NCBI GenBank assembly: GCA_030562195.1
Contig: JAUJPP010000006.1
Span: 2,790,001 to 2,854,000, forward strand
Reading direction: 5' to 3'
DNA: 64,000 nt
DNA from: Nipponacmea schrenckii
Lineage: Eukaryota; Mollusca; Gastropoda; Lottiidae
Made by a program: the position numbers and the translations under genes. Below are positions 1 through 11,700 of this stretch, piece after piece (position 1 is the stretch's first letter; every line of letters begins with the position of its first letter). Below the pieces are notes generated by a model. It saw only the letters and a program-made list of their open reading frames with translations. It was not told the DNA's origin and did no database searches.

Positions 1-633
1 TTCATGTTCTCGGAATCGAATCTTCCGGATCTTATGGGCCAATGGAAAAAGCTGATGAACAATGCCTTATTTTGATCAAGTATAACAATGTCAATTGATT
101 TTTATCTTTTAATACTAGTATAGAAAATAAGCGATAGAAATAGAAATATTATGGCATAATGAATTTACATGAATTGTGTATAATTATTTTATTTTATCAG
201 GCCAACACTGAGATAATTTTAAAATGATAACATGTTTTAACATACAGATTACAAACCAAAACCATGCGATAATAAAATAATAAACACGTATGATAATAAA
301 AAAAATTAAGAATCTATTGTGGTATAACACACTTCTTAAGTACAAAGATTAAATTGTTTCAGGTCAAGTCTCATACAATCATTAGAAATGAAATGAAATG
401 AATGGAGTTTTACGTCCTACTCTTCCCAATTATTAGAAACTATGTATATTTTATTCATGGAAATAATACACACGGAGGTCTTTCACAACCATTTTGAAAA
501 TCTACCTCGACTTGATTTTTAAATAGGCTATAACATTTCAGGCTTTCAAAATAATGTCATATAACCTGAAAATTCGACTTTTAAATTGGTTGTGATCTAC
601 ATTTGTGTGAGTTACTTCCATATAAGAACAAGG
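1..633. other. AT-rich flank, no gene seen
   Basis: Non-coding, AT-rich sequence downstream of the PARP14-like gene. No exon, RNA gene or element terminus can be supported. A short phrase near 403-420 (gttttacgtcctac) resembles one at 23,735-23,755 and may be a dispersed-repeat remnant. Confidence 0.5.
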
Positions 634-733
634 CGTTGTTTCGTATTGTCACGCGTTGTTTCGTATTGTCACTCGTTGTTTCGTATTGTCACTCGTTGTT
701 TCGTATTGTCACGCGTTGTTTCATAGTGTCACG
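634..733. repeat. 20-bp tandem repeat, five units
   Basis: Five head-to-tail copies of a 20-bp unit (cgttgtttcgtattgtcact/cg). The first four are nearly identical; the last has diverged (tcatagtgtc). No coding potential. Confidence 0.9.
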
Positions 734-1039
734 ATATGTGCTTCGTATGATAGTCTAAAAGATTATTAAGAGCATAATTCTTAGTAATGTTTATACAAAG
801 TTATATAGTTAAATGTTTCAATCTAATCAATAAATCAATAAATGTATATTATTAATTTATCATTATAATTTTCTTACATGTACAAGTGCATCTTACAATG
901 AAATATACATTTTAGAATACATACGGATACAAAGACAATAAAGTAAATATTTTTGGTATTAAATATAGATAGATATAGCTCAAAATGATGGAATGTTTCC
1001 GAACGAAAGCTGTAGTTCATCGCTAAAGATACAAATACA
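734..1039. other. AT-rich spacer
   Basis: Low-complexity AT-rich sequence between two tandem arrays. Nothing recognisable seen. Confidence 0.5.
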
Positions 1040-2272
1040 AGATACAAATACATGTAGACATACTAGAATGTAGCTAAAATCATCACTAGACGATTCAAGA
1101 TAATACAAATACATGTAGAAATACTAGAATGTAGCTAAAATCATCACTAGACGATTCAAGATAATACAAATACATGTAGAAATACTAGAATGTAGCTAAA
1201 ATCATCACTAGACGATTCAAGATAATACAAACACATGTAGAAATACTAGAATGTAGCTAAAATCATCACTAGACGATTCAAGATAATACAAATACATGTA
1301 GAAATACTAGAATGTAGCTAAAATCATCACTAGACAATTCAAGATAATACAAACACATGTAGAAATACTAGAATGTAGCTAAAATCATCACTAGACGATT
1401 CAAGATAATACAAATACATGTAGAAATACTAGAATGTAGCTAAAATCATCACTAGACAATTCAAGATAATACAAACACATGTAGAAATACTAGAATGTAG
1501 CTAAAATCATCACTAGACAATTCAAGATAATACAAATACATGTAGAAATACTAGAATGTAGCTAAAATCATCACTAGACGATTCAAGATAATACAAATAC
1601 ATGTAGAAATACTAGAATGTAGCTAAAATCATCACTAGACGATTCAAGATAATACAAATACATGTAGAAATACTAGAATGTAGCTAAAATCATCAGTAGA
1701 CGATTCAAGATAATACAAATACATGTAGAAATACTAGAATGTAGCTAAAATCATCACTAGACAATTCAAGATAATACAAACACATGTAGAAATACTAGAA
1801 TGTAGCTAAAATCATCACTAGACGATTCAAGATAATACAAATACATGTAGAAATACTAGAATGTAGCTAAAATCATCACTAGACGATTCAAGATAATACA
1901 AATACATGTAGAAATACTAGAATGTAGCTAAAATCATCACTAGACGATTCAAGATAATACAAATACATGTAGAAATACTAGAATGTAGCTAAAATCATCA
2001 CTAGACGATTCAAGATAATACAAATAAATGTAGAAATACTAGAATGTAGCTAAAATCATCAGTAGACGATTCAAGATAATACAAATACATGTAGAAATAC
2101 TAGAATGTAGCTAAAATCATCACTAGACGATTCAAGATAATACAAATACATGTAGAAATACTAGAATGTAGCTAAAATCATCACTAGACAATTCAAGATA
2201 ATACAAATACATGTAGAAATACTAGAATGTAGCTAAAATCATCACTAAACGATTCAAGATAATACAAATACA
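1040..2272. repeat. 61-bp minisatellite, about 20 units
   Basis: Head-to-tail 61-bp units containing acatgtagaaatactag, then aatgtagctaaaatcatcac, then tagacgattcaagata. Units differ at a few fixed positions: gacg/gaca and aata/aaca, with occasional catcag for catcac. The array begins about 260 bp beyond the stop codon of the PARP14-like gene, so it may border or lie in its 3' UTR. Confidence 0.93.
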
Positions 2273-2530
2273 CAAACACGTTGATTAAAAGTCCAGAATT
2301 ATTAAATTATGTTACTATTAAAAATGACATTAAACACATTTCATTACATACAACATTTTTAACCACTAGAAACGGTTCGTACCATTCTGTAGAGCTGGTG
2401 AATTTTGAATTTGACCTTAAGAACTTCTCACTATTAAGTCAGTCTAACATACCCCACACCCCTTAGTAAGTCTTGGGAGGCTAGTGCCCGCTATGTACCC
2501 CCTAGTCTACAGGGTGTAAATAATCTACGA
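2273..2530 (-). other. Probable 3' UTR of the PARP14-like gene
   Basis: Follows the stop codon at 2,531-2,533 on the minus strand. No AATAAA or ATTAAA was found on the minus strand between the stop and the 61-bp array, so the cleavage site is not located. A short open frame on the plus strand here has no recognisable features. Confidence 0.35.
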
Positions 2531-2799
2531 TTAAAATGTTAAAAGATATTCAGGGTAAGCCTGGGTATCATGGAATATAACATACATTGATGGATTATTA
2601 ACACTATCAACTAACGACTCGTAAACACCGGATGATCCCCGTTTATATGGTGGAACTCTATATGAACTGTTTCCTTGTGTATATTCACCCACCAACACTC
2701 TACACTGGTACATCTGTCTTTGTCCTGGTACTCCTTTAGCATATCGAGCAGAATAGGAGGACGTTACAGCAAAATAGACTCCTTGTCCATATACAGTGG
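2531..2799 (-). CDS. Exon 16: C-terminal half of PARP catalytic domain
   Basis: Follows acceptor tttttcgcag and encodes residues about 1645-1733. It contains [12 protein letters not shown], with the conserved tyrosine of the NAD-binding fold, then [27 protein letters not shown], and the family's usual C-terminus [18 protein letters not shown] before the stop. By alignment the position of the catalytic glutamate of poly-ADP-ribosylating PARPs holds methionine (in NPSMY). This hydrophobic replacement fits the mono-ADP-ribosylating PARP10/14/15 class. The first codon is completed by the last G of exon 15, giving GKNATVYG. Confidence 0.96.
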
Positions 2800-5700
2800 C
2801 TGCGAAAAAACAATCGAAATAAACTTAACATCAAGAAAGTATATTATATCAACATTATCCCTTCATTATCAATATACAATATGGGAATTTTGCCGAGACT
2901 GAGTTTTTCTCTTTTCAGTTATCTAGGTTTACGCTTCATCTGAAAGGGGGTTACTTTTTCATTTTCATTGTCAATTTATTATGAACTGTAGAAGAAAACT
3001 AGATGAACGTGTTAAAGGCTTTCCCTTTACAAGATTAAAATTATTAATTGAAGTTCCGTTCCTTAAAAGACACCACAATTAATTTAACCGAAACTGTAAT
3101 ATTTCACGATTTAAGAATTTCGGTGGAACGGCGCCTAAATTATCACATAGATCAACTACAAAAGAGCCAATTTCCTACTTTTTAGACATGTTGCAATATG
3201 CAAATACGTTCCAATGTATATTCATAAACAACTTGAACACTACAGAAGGTCAACACATGTACAAAATGTTGATGCACCTGACTAAACCCAGCTAAAGCTT
3301 GTGGAAAAATCGAAAAAAAAGGAATTGACATTCGAAAACAAACTAGGCCTTTGCTGAGGGTAACATCAAACGTAACTCACCGTTTTTACCACAATAACTT
3401 CTATTAAAACCATAATTATTGATATTATGTACAGCCAGTTGATCGGTACCATGCCATAATAATGGTTGTTCAACAGAAACCATCTTATGTTTTAATTCTA
3501 GTTCCATATGCTTTTTTTTGGCCATATATTGTTGATATAATGAACGGTTTTCTATTCTTTCAATCTGTAAATAACACAAACTGTATGTAGTAATTATCTC
3601 AAAGTCTTAAAAAGATTGTAATCCTTATAACTCCTTGCGAGACCCTCCAATGTCTGTGCTTCTTGGAATTCGAGAAAGAAAATAACGCACCAGATGAGTA
3701 CCTAGCTATCAAAAATGAAATAATTTTATCTTTACAAATACCTTAACTATTGGTATGTTATATCGCCCGAGGGTTGCTTGAAAATTGTTTACCACTTGAC
3801 TACATTCAGAACTTGCTGGATGTAATTGTACTATGTTCAAATTAGTTTCCATGGGTATTGTCCAATTTCTAGGTAATCCTGTTGCTGTTGTAGCTTCTAG
3901 AACAAATTATCATAACAATGAATAAAACAGTTGAAGAATATCCTGATATTCGTAATTTATTTATCTTTCAAAATTTGAAAACTATACACAACTTTGACAC
4001 TAATATAAACATGTCCAAACAGATCTTCATCGGTAACTTGGTACATAATTGTCAACAATGATTGTCAACACTAATTTGGTCTATATTTGTAAACAGTGAT
4101 TGTCAACACTAATTTGATCTATAATTGTAAACAATGATTGTCAACACTAATTTGGTCTATGATTGTAAACAATGATTGTCAACACTAATTTGGTCTATGA
4201 TTGTAAACAGTGATTGTCAACACTAATTTGGTCTATAATTGTAAACAATGATTGTCAACACTAATTTGGTCTATGATTGTTAACAGAAATTGTCAATAGT
4301 GATTGTCAACAGTAATTTAGTCTGTAATTGTAAACAGTGATTGTCAACACTAATTTGGTCTATATTTGTAAACAGTGATTGTCAAAAGTAATTTGGTCTA
4401 TAATTGTTAACAATGATTGACAACAGTAATTTGGTCTATAATTGTAAACAATGATTGTCAACAGTAATTTAGTCTATAATTATCAACAGTGATTGTCAAC
4501 ATTGATTTAGACTATGATTGTAAACAATGATTGTCAACACTAATTTGATCTATAATTGTAAACAATGATTGTCAACACTATTTGGGTCTATGATTGTTAA
4601 CAGAGATTGTCAAAAGTGATTGCAACAGTATTTTAGTCTATATTTGTCAAAAGTGATTTCCAACAGTAATTTAATCAATAATTGTCAACAGTGATTGTCA
4701 ACAATAATTTGGTCTAAAATTGTCAACAGTGATTGTCAACAGTAATTTAGTCTATAATTGTCAACAATGATTGTCAACAGTAATTTTGTTTATAATTGTC
4801 AACAGTGATTGTCAACAGTAATTTAGTCTATAATTGTCAACAGTGATTTTCGAAAGTGATTGTCAACAGTGATTGTCAACAGTAATTTGGTCTGTAATTG
4901 TCAACAAAGATTGTCAACACTAATTTGGTTTATAATTGTCAACAGTGATTGTCAAAAGGGATTGTCAACAATAATTTAGTCTACAATTGTCGACATTGGT
5001 TGTCAACAGTAATTTGGTCTATAATTGTCAACAGTGATTGTCAACAGTAATTTAGTCTATAATTGTCAACAGTGATTGTCAAAAGTAATTTGGTCTATAC
5101 TTGTCAGCAGTGATTGTCAACAGTGATTGTCAACAATTATTTGGTCTTAAATTGTCAACAATGATTGTCAACACTAATTTGGTCTATAATTGTCAACAAT
5201 GATTGTCAACAGTAATTTGGTCTATAATGTCAACAGTGATTGTCAACAGTAATTTGGTCTATGAATGTCAACAGTAATTTGGTCTATAATTGTAAACCAT
5301 GAATGTCAACAGTTATTTTGTCTATAATTGTAAACAATGATTGTCAACAGTAATTTGGTCTATAATTGTCAACAGTGATTGTCAAAGGTAATTTGGTCTA
5401 TAATTGTTAACAATGATTGACAACAGTAATTTGGTCTATAATTGTAAACAATGATTGTCAACCGTAATTTAGTCTATAATTATCAACAGTGATTGTCAAC
5501 ACTAATTTAGACTATAATTGTCAACAGTTATTGTCAACAGTAATTTGGTCTATAATTGTAAAAAATGATTGTCAACAGTAATTTAGTATATAATTATCAA
5601 CAGTAATTTGGTCTATAATTGTCAACAGTGATTGTCAACAGTAATTTGGTCTATGAATGTCAACAGTAATTTGGTCTATAATTGTCAACAGTGATTGTCA

Positions 5701-8700
5701 ACAGTAATTTGGTCTATGAATGTCAACAGTAATTTGGTCTATAATTGTAAACCATGAATGTCAACAGTTATTTTGTCTATAATTGTAAACAATGATTGTC
5801 AACAGTAATTTGGTCTATAATTGTCAACAGTGATTGTCAAAAGTAATTTGGTCTATATTGTTAACAATGATTGACAACAGTAATGTGGTCTCTAATTGTA
5901 AACAATGATTGTCAACAGTTATTTGTCTATAATTGTAAACAATGAATGTCAACAGTAATTTGGTCTATAATTGTCAACAGTGATTGTCAAAAGTAATTTA
6001 GTCTATAATTATCAACAGTGATTGTCAACACTTATTTAGACTATAATTGTAAACAGTTATTGTCAACAGTAATTTAGTCTATAATTGTAAACAGTTATTG
6101 TCAACAGTAATTTAGTCTATAATTGTAAACAGTTATTGTCAACAGTAATTTAGTCTACAAATAATTGTCAACAGTGATCTTTTTCTATGAATGTAAAATT
6201 AATTTACCTTTTATTTTATCTTGACGTAACAAAGGACTCGTATTACCATCTTCATCTTTTACTTCCATGTTAACAAAATCAAAAGTTAACATTTTATCTG
6301 CATACTTCAGTTTGAAGTTGGATTCTTTTCTGACAAATGCCTCTTCAATCTTTGTGTTGGCATCTTTCGAATAACTTTTCCTTTGTTCATTTTCTAACCA
6401 ACTCCATTGAATAACATCTTTTAATACATCTGAATATTTTGCCTGAAGGTTTTCGGTTAATGCATTGCGTAGTATTACATTGATGGCATTATTAGCTTTA
6501 TTAACTTCTGCCATTAGACCCCGAATAACAATACTGGATGATCTTTCATCTATATTCACATTCACGGAATACAATTCTTCATATGACAATATTATTGCCT
6601 TCTGAATAAATAAACATAATCCAGCAATTACCAAATTGATTAAATAAAAATAAAACAAATCATAATGGTGCTGATACTCATGCTGAATATTGTTTTTAAT
6701 TATTATTGCGTGGCAAATAAAATTTGACACGCTTTATTTTCGTTATAATTATTTTTTTTTTTTTTTTTTGAGTGGCAAATTAGAAATTAGAAATTTGCCA
6801 CTCTTTGTTTTCATTAGACTTTTTTTTTTGTTTCGGGAAGCCCAACGCGAAAATGGTATAGAAATTTGGTTTGAAAAATACGATAAGATACGTACTGGAA
6901 TAGAAAATGAATAAATAAAACTAAAAGTTTTACGCATCAGTAATTGCATAATAATAATATGCATAATTGCAGAACTTTGTTGCTTATTATCCGATCGCTT
7001 TGAAAATTACAGAATATAGAGAAGTCGCCTATAGAAATAAAACCGCATCATAAAAAAATTCTACCACTTCCGGTTCTTGCGTGAGAACTTCCGGTTTTTT
7101 AGAACCGCGTTAGGTCACCCAGCTTCTGGTGTATGTATGAAATCAGTACAAAAGCTATACATATATACTATCAGGCAGAATTAGAACCCTTTTAGAATAA
7201 AAAAATCCAAACCGGAAGTGAACGGTAACATTCAGCAAAATTTTAATAAGTCCGCTAATTTTTATCCGATTTGTCCGATTTTGGTGTTTTTCGAAACCTT
7301 GCTACTTTATCTAAAACTTGGGAATAGAATTTTGATTTTCAAATTTAAAACATATTTTGAAAACAGAAATTGCAATTGCTAAATATTAAATGGTTTATAC
7401 AACAATGAACAAGTTGATATCTGATTATGTAGTTTTTATTTTAACCTAACAACATCTATCCATATTTGATATAGTAGATAAATTTTAACCTCTTGTTCTA
7501 TTCACAAAAATAAACATTATTGACAATTCTGACCTTAAATATTTTTATGATGGAACCTTAAAAACTTTCTCATTAATATGCAATTAACTTTAAACTGTGG
7601 TGTAACAATATTACATAATAAAACTTCGCGTATATAGAGGTTGTTTGCCACTCTCGGAAATGTTCACAGTTCTAGTTTTTTTTTTTTTTTTTTTTTTTCG
7701 GGAAGCTCCCTAGCTCAACTCGAAAATGGTATTGAAATTTGGTTTGAAAAATGCGATAAGATACGTACTGGTATCGAAAATGAATATGTATAACTAAAAT
7801 TTTTATGCATCGTAAGTGAGAAATTGCATAATAATAATTGAATAATTGCATAACTTTGTTGCTAATTATCCGATCGCTTTAAAACATACAGAATACAGAG
7901 AAGTCGCCTATAGAAATAAAAAGACATCATAGAAAATTTTCTACCACTTCCGGTTTTTGCGTGAGAACTTCCGGTTTTTCAGAACCACGTTGGGTGACCC
8001 AGCTTCCGGTGTATGTAAGAAATCGATACAAAAGCTATACATATATACTATCAGGCATAATTAGAGCCCAATTAGAGGAAAAAATTTTAACCGGAAGTGA
8101 AACCTTATGTGTTATCACAGAACGGTGACATTTAGCAAAATATTAATAAGTCAACTAATTTTTATCCGATTTGTACGATTTTGGTGTTTTTTGAAACCTT
8201 GTAACTTTATCTAAATTTGTTGGGAACAGAATTTTCATTTTCAAGTTTTTTTTTTTTTAAGCCCGATTGATTTTTTAAAAAAATTAAAAGGCTATATCAA
8301 ATGACCTTGACCTTAAATGACCCTGAATTTTTACAAGTAGAATGTTATTGACATTAGCTATCCACATGTAGGATGAATATTTATAACTAAAATTTTTATG
8401 CATCGGAAGTGAGAAATTTCATAATAATAATTGAATAATTGCACAACTTTGTTGCTAATTATCCGATCGCTTTGAAAATTACAGAATATAGAGAAGTCGC
8501 CTTTGGCAATAATTTTTTTTTTAAAAAGGCTATAGGCGAAATGGGAGTGGCGCTCTATGAAAGGATAGAAGTACCAACTGGTTCAAAGACCATAACGAAA
8601 TGGGAGGGGCTTTATGAATAGTGAGTATCAACCAAAGGCCATAGGAAAAGGTATGCCTGGATATATGCTTATTCTTTTCATACCTTCTGTCAAACCCTAA

Positions 8701-11700
8701 AGGCCAATTTTCTTATTATCTCAGAACATTTAGACTCAAGACACAAATATGTTCACAATATTTGTTGCAAATTTAAATCAATCTCAACGCTTCCTTCCAG
8801 CTTAAAACAGATGCTCCCTACGAGTTTATATAAAAACTCTGTTATATATTGTTTGCAGATAGCGTTCTATTTATAACAGGAAAATGTAACTAAAATTCAC
8901 TGCTCTAAATGGGCGTATGTTTGAATTTGTAAGTGAAGATTTAGCAAAAAGATTTAATAAATTTTTATTTTTTTTTAAAGAGTTCAAATATTACATAATC
9001 AAATTAATCTGTTTCTGGCAGACAAGTCATAAACAATTATAACTCAAATCAAACTTTAACCCTCTTTTCACATCTCCTGTCAATCAATTTAAATCCTTTT
9101 ATTATTCTATTTTCACGGGGAATTTAAAAACAAATAGTGAGTTTCAAATGGTGGTGGTTTTAGTTGTGAATCTTTATAATACGGTAAGAATAACTAGATA
9201 ATAATTTTCTGGATCTTTAGTTTCGGAGAATCTCGCGTAAAGAATAATAGCCGATGAGGTTCTAGAACGTTTAATTATGTAGCCAAGATCATTTTGTAGT
9301 TCGAAGGCGGGATTTGTGTCTGAATCAACATTTGGATTTTCTGATTTAGATAAGAGCCGATATTCAGAATAAAAGGTGGCTATACACATGCTATGAAATT
9401 GTATTGATGTAGGTCTAGATTTATATCAATCAACAATGCCTATCATAAACATATTTTGATCATTTAAAGTTCCGTTTTTTAAATTTGCATTCCATGCTCT
9501 AAGCAAATGAGGATTATATTGGTTTATCCAGACCTCATCAGGCGATCGTTTTAGGACTATATATATATGTTGTCAGTTTTTCACCAGCCTGTTCATACAT
9601 CATTTGGGTAATATTTAAATGATCATATAAATCTGACAATGATTGATAGTGTTTATCTGGAGCAGACAGTTCTTTCCAAATAGAATCAAAAATTGTTTTA
9701 GCATACTCATTAGACATATTGTTCTTAGTGTCTGAATCGGCATTATTGTCAGATAGATTTGTATTGTTGTTTTTTGATCCAATAGTATCGTCTAACGATG
9801 GCAAGACCAGTAAAAGGTTATGTCATGAAAATGTCATAGACCTGTGGAATGGTAATTTTAAACTTGTTGAATTGACTGAAATTATGAGACAAAAATGATT
9901 TAGCTTTTGCGCAAGCTTTGAATAGAATAAGACAAAGAAAAAAAGTGAACCAATGCTTGCTTCATTCATTAAAATGTTATAAAGTAGAGTAACCGGAAAA
10001 GAGGATGATTGTCTACATATCTTTTCTACAAATCAACAGGTTGATGATTATAATTATAAAATGATTAACGAAAAATGTCCTAATGCTGTTTCTATTAATG
10101 CTCTTGATTATTCAAAAGATGCTAGAACTGGTCAAATGAAGCTTAAAAACACATGTGTTAAAGTCACTGATACACCATTAGTGTCTACCTTAAAAATAGG
10201 TTTAGGGTCCAAAGTTATGTTAGTAATTAATCTAAACGTGTCGGCTGGTTTAATAAATGGAAGTTTCCGTACTGTAACATTTATTCAAACGAATCAAAAT
10301 AATCAAACTATCAAAATATTTGTAAAATTTGAAAATGATAAGGTTGGAAAAAACACAGACAGTGTTCCACTTCCACCAAATGTACCACTAGAAAGTATTG
10401 CTATAGAGAGATATGAAAACCCCATGTAAATTATAAAGGTGATGTTAGACGTTAGTTTCCATTACGTCTTGCTTATACAGTTACTATTCACAAGTACAGG
10501 TTTTGAGTTTAGATAGAGGCGTAATATCACTTCATAAGTTATTCCAAGCTGTTCAAGCCTATGTTTCGTTTACATCAGTAAAGAAATTCCGTCACGTAAT
10601 GTTCAAATTTCACACATACCTGTTTATTATAGCTACCATGAAGCTATAAAAATAACCATAAGATAACGTTATATGGATACAAAATTGAGTCTACCCTTTC
10701 ATGAGCATTTCAATTAGTTTGGCTGTTTACTAAAAGTGGTCGAGTGAACACCTTGCTTTAGAGGGTTTGAAGTTCCAAAAGGTTTCAAAGCCATGATCCA
10801 AAGTATCGTGGCCACGCTCAGTGCTGTTCACAGCTCTAGTTTTAAATTGTTTTGACAACCAAAAAGGGCATCAAAACAAAAACAATAAAACAAAAAGAAA
10901 GGACCTGAAAAGAAAATTAGACTTGAAGACGATTGAGCTTGTCTGTGACTTCTTATTGCTTGATAGACTAAAATCTATCTGAAATGGAGCAGTTGACCAA
11001 GGTGGAAGTGTGGTCAATATGAATTCCGCAATACTGTCGTGACTGATACCAGCCGCTGACATAAGAGGTTGAATGCGGACTCCAAAAGAAGAAATTGCAC
11101 GAGGCTTAAGGACGGGGCGATGAGCCGGATGGTATGGTAAAGATGCTATTTTTATAGCATACTGAAGTGAAAGTCTGTCATGTCTGTCGTACAATAAGGG
11201 TTCGTTAGCCTCGACGTATAGACTTTCAACTGGACTTGTGCGAAAAGCTCCTAGACTGATTCTAAGTCCTTGGTGGTGTATGGTATCAAGCTTTTTGAGA
11301 TAGGATGGACGAGCTGAACCATACACCTGGCACCCATAATCGAGCTTAGATCGAACCAAAGCTCGATACAATCGGAGGAGGACCTTACGGTCAGCTCCCC
11401 AATCAGTGTTGGATAAGACTCTCAGTATGTTGAGGGCTTTCAAACATTTGTTCTTGAGGATTTTAATGTGTGGACGAAAAGAAAGCTTACTGTCCAATGT
11501 AAGACCAAGGAATTTAAATTCCCACCATTTACAGAAATGCATGCAGACGGTCTTGGATTTCGAAAATAGAAATCCATTGTCGGTTTCCCATTGCTGTAGA
11601 TTGTTTAAGCAAAGCTGCAACTGACGCTCGATCGTCTGCATGTTAATAGAACTGTAACACATCTGAAAGTCATCAGGCACGACGTGATGGAATTTATTTT

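Noticed and set aside
2281..2466. 61-residue plus-strand open frame beyond the gene's stop
   Set aside because: No recognisable features. It lies in the probable 3' UTR region, antisense to the gene.
6749..6964. Open frames through poly-T/poly-A tracts (poly-Lys or poly-Phe)
   Set aside because: Homopolymer translation at Helentron-like 5' ends, not genes. The same applies near 51,348-51,762 and 58,016-58,219.
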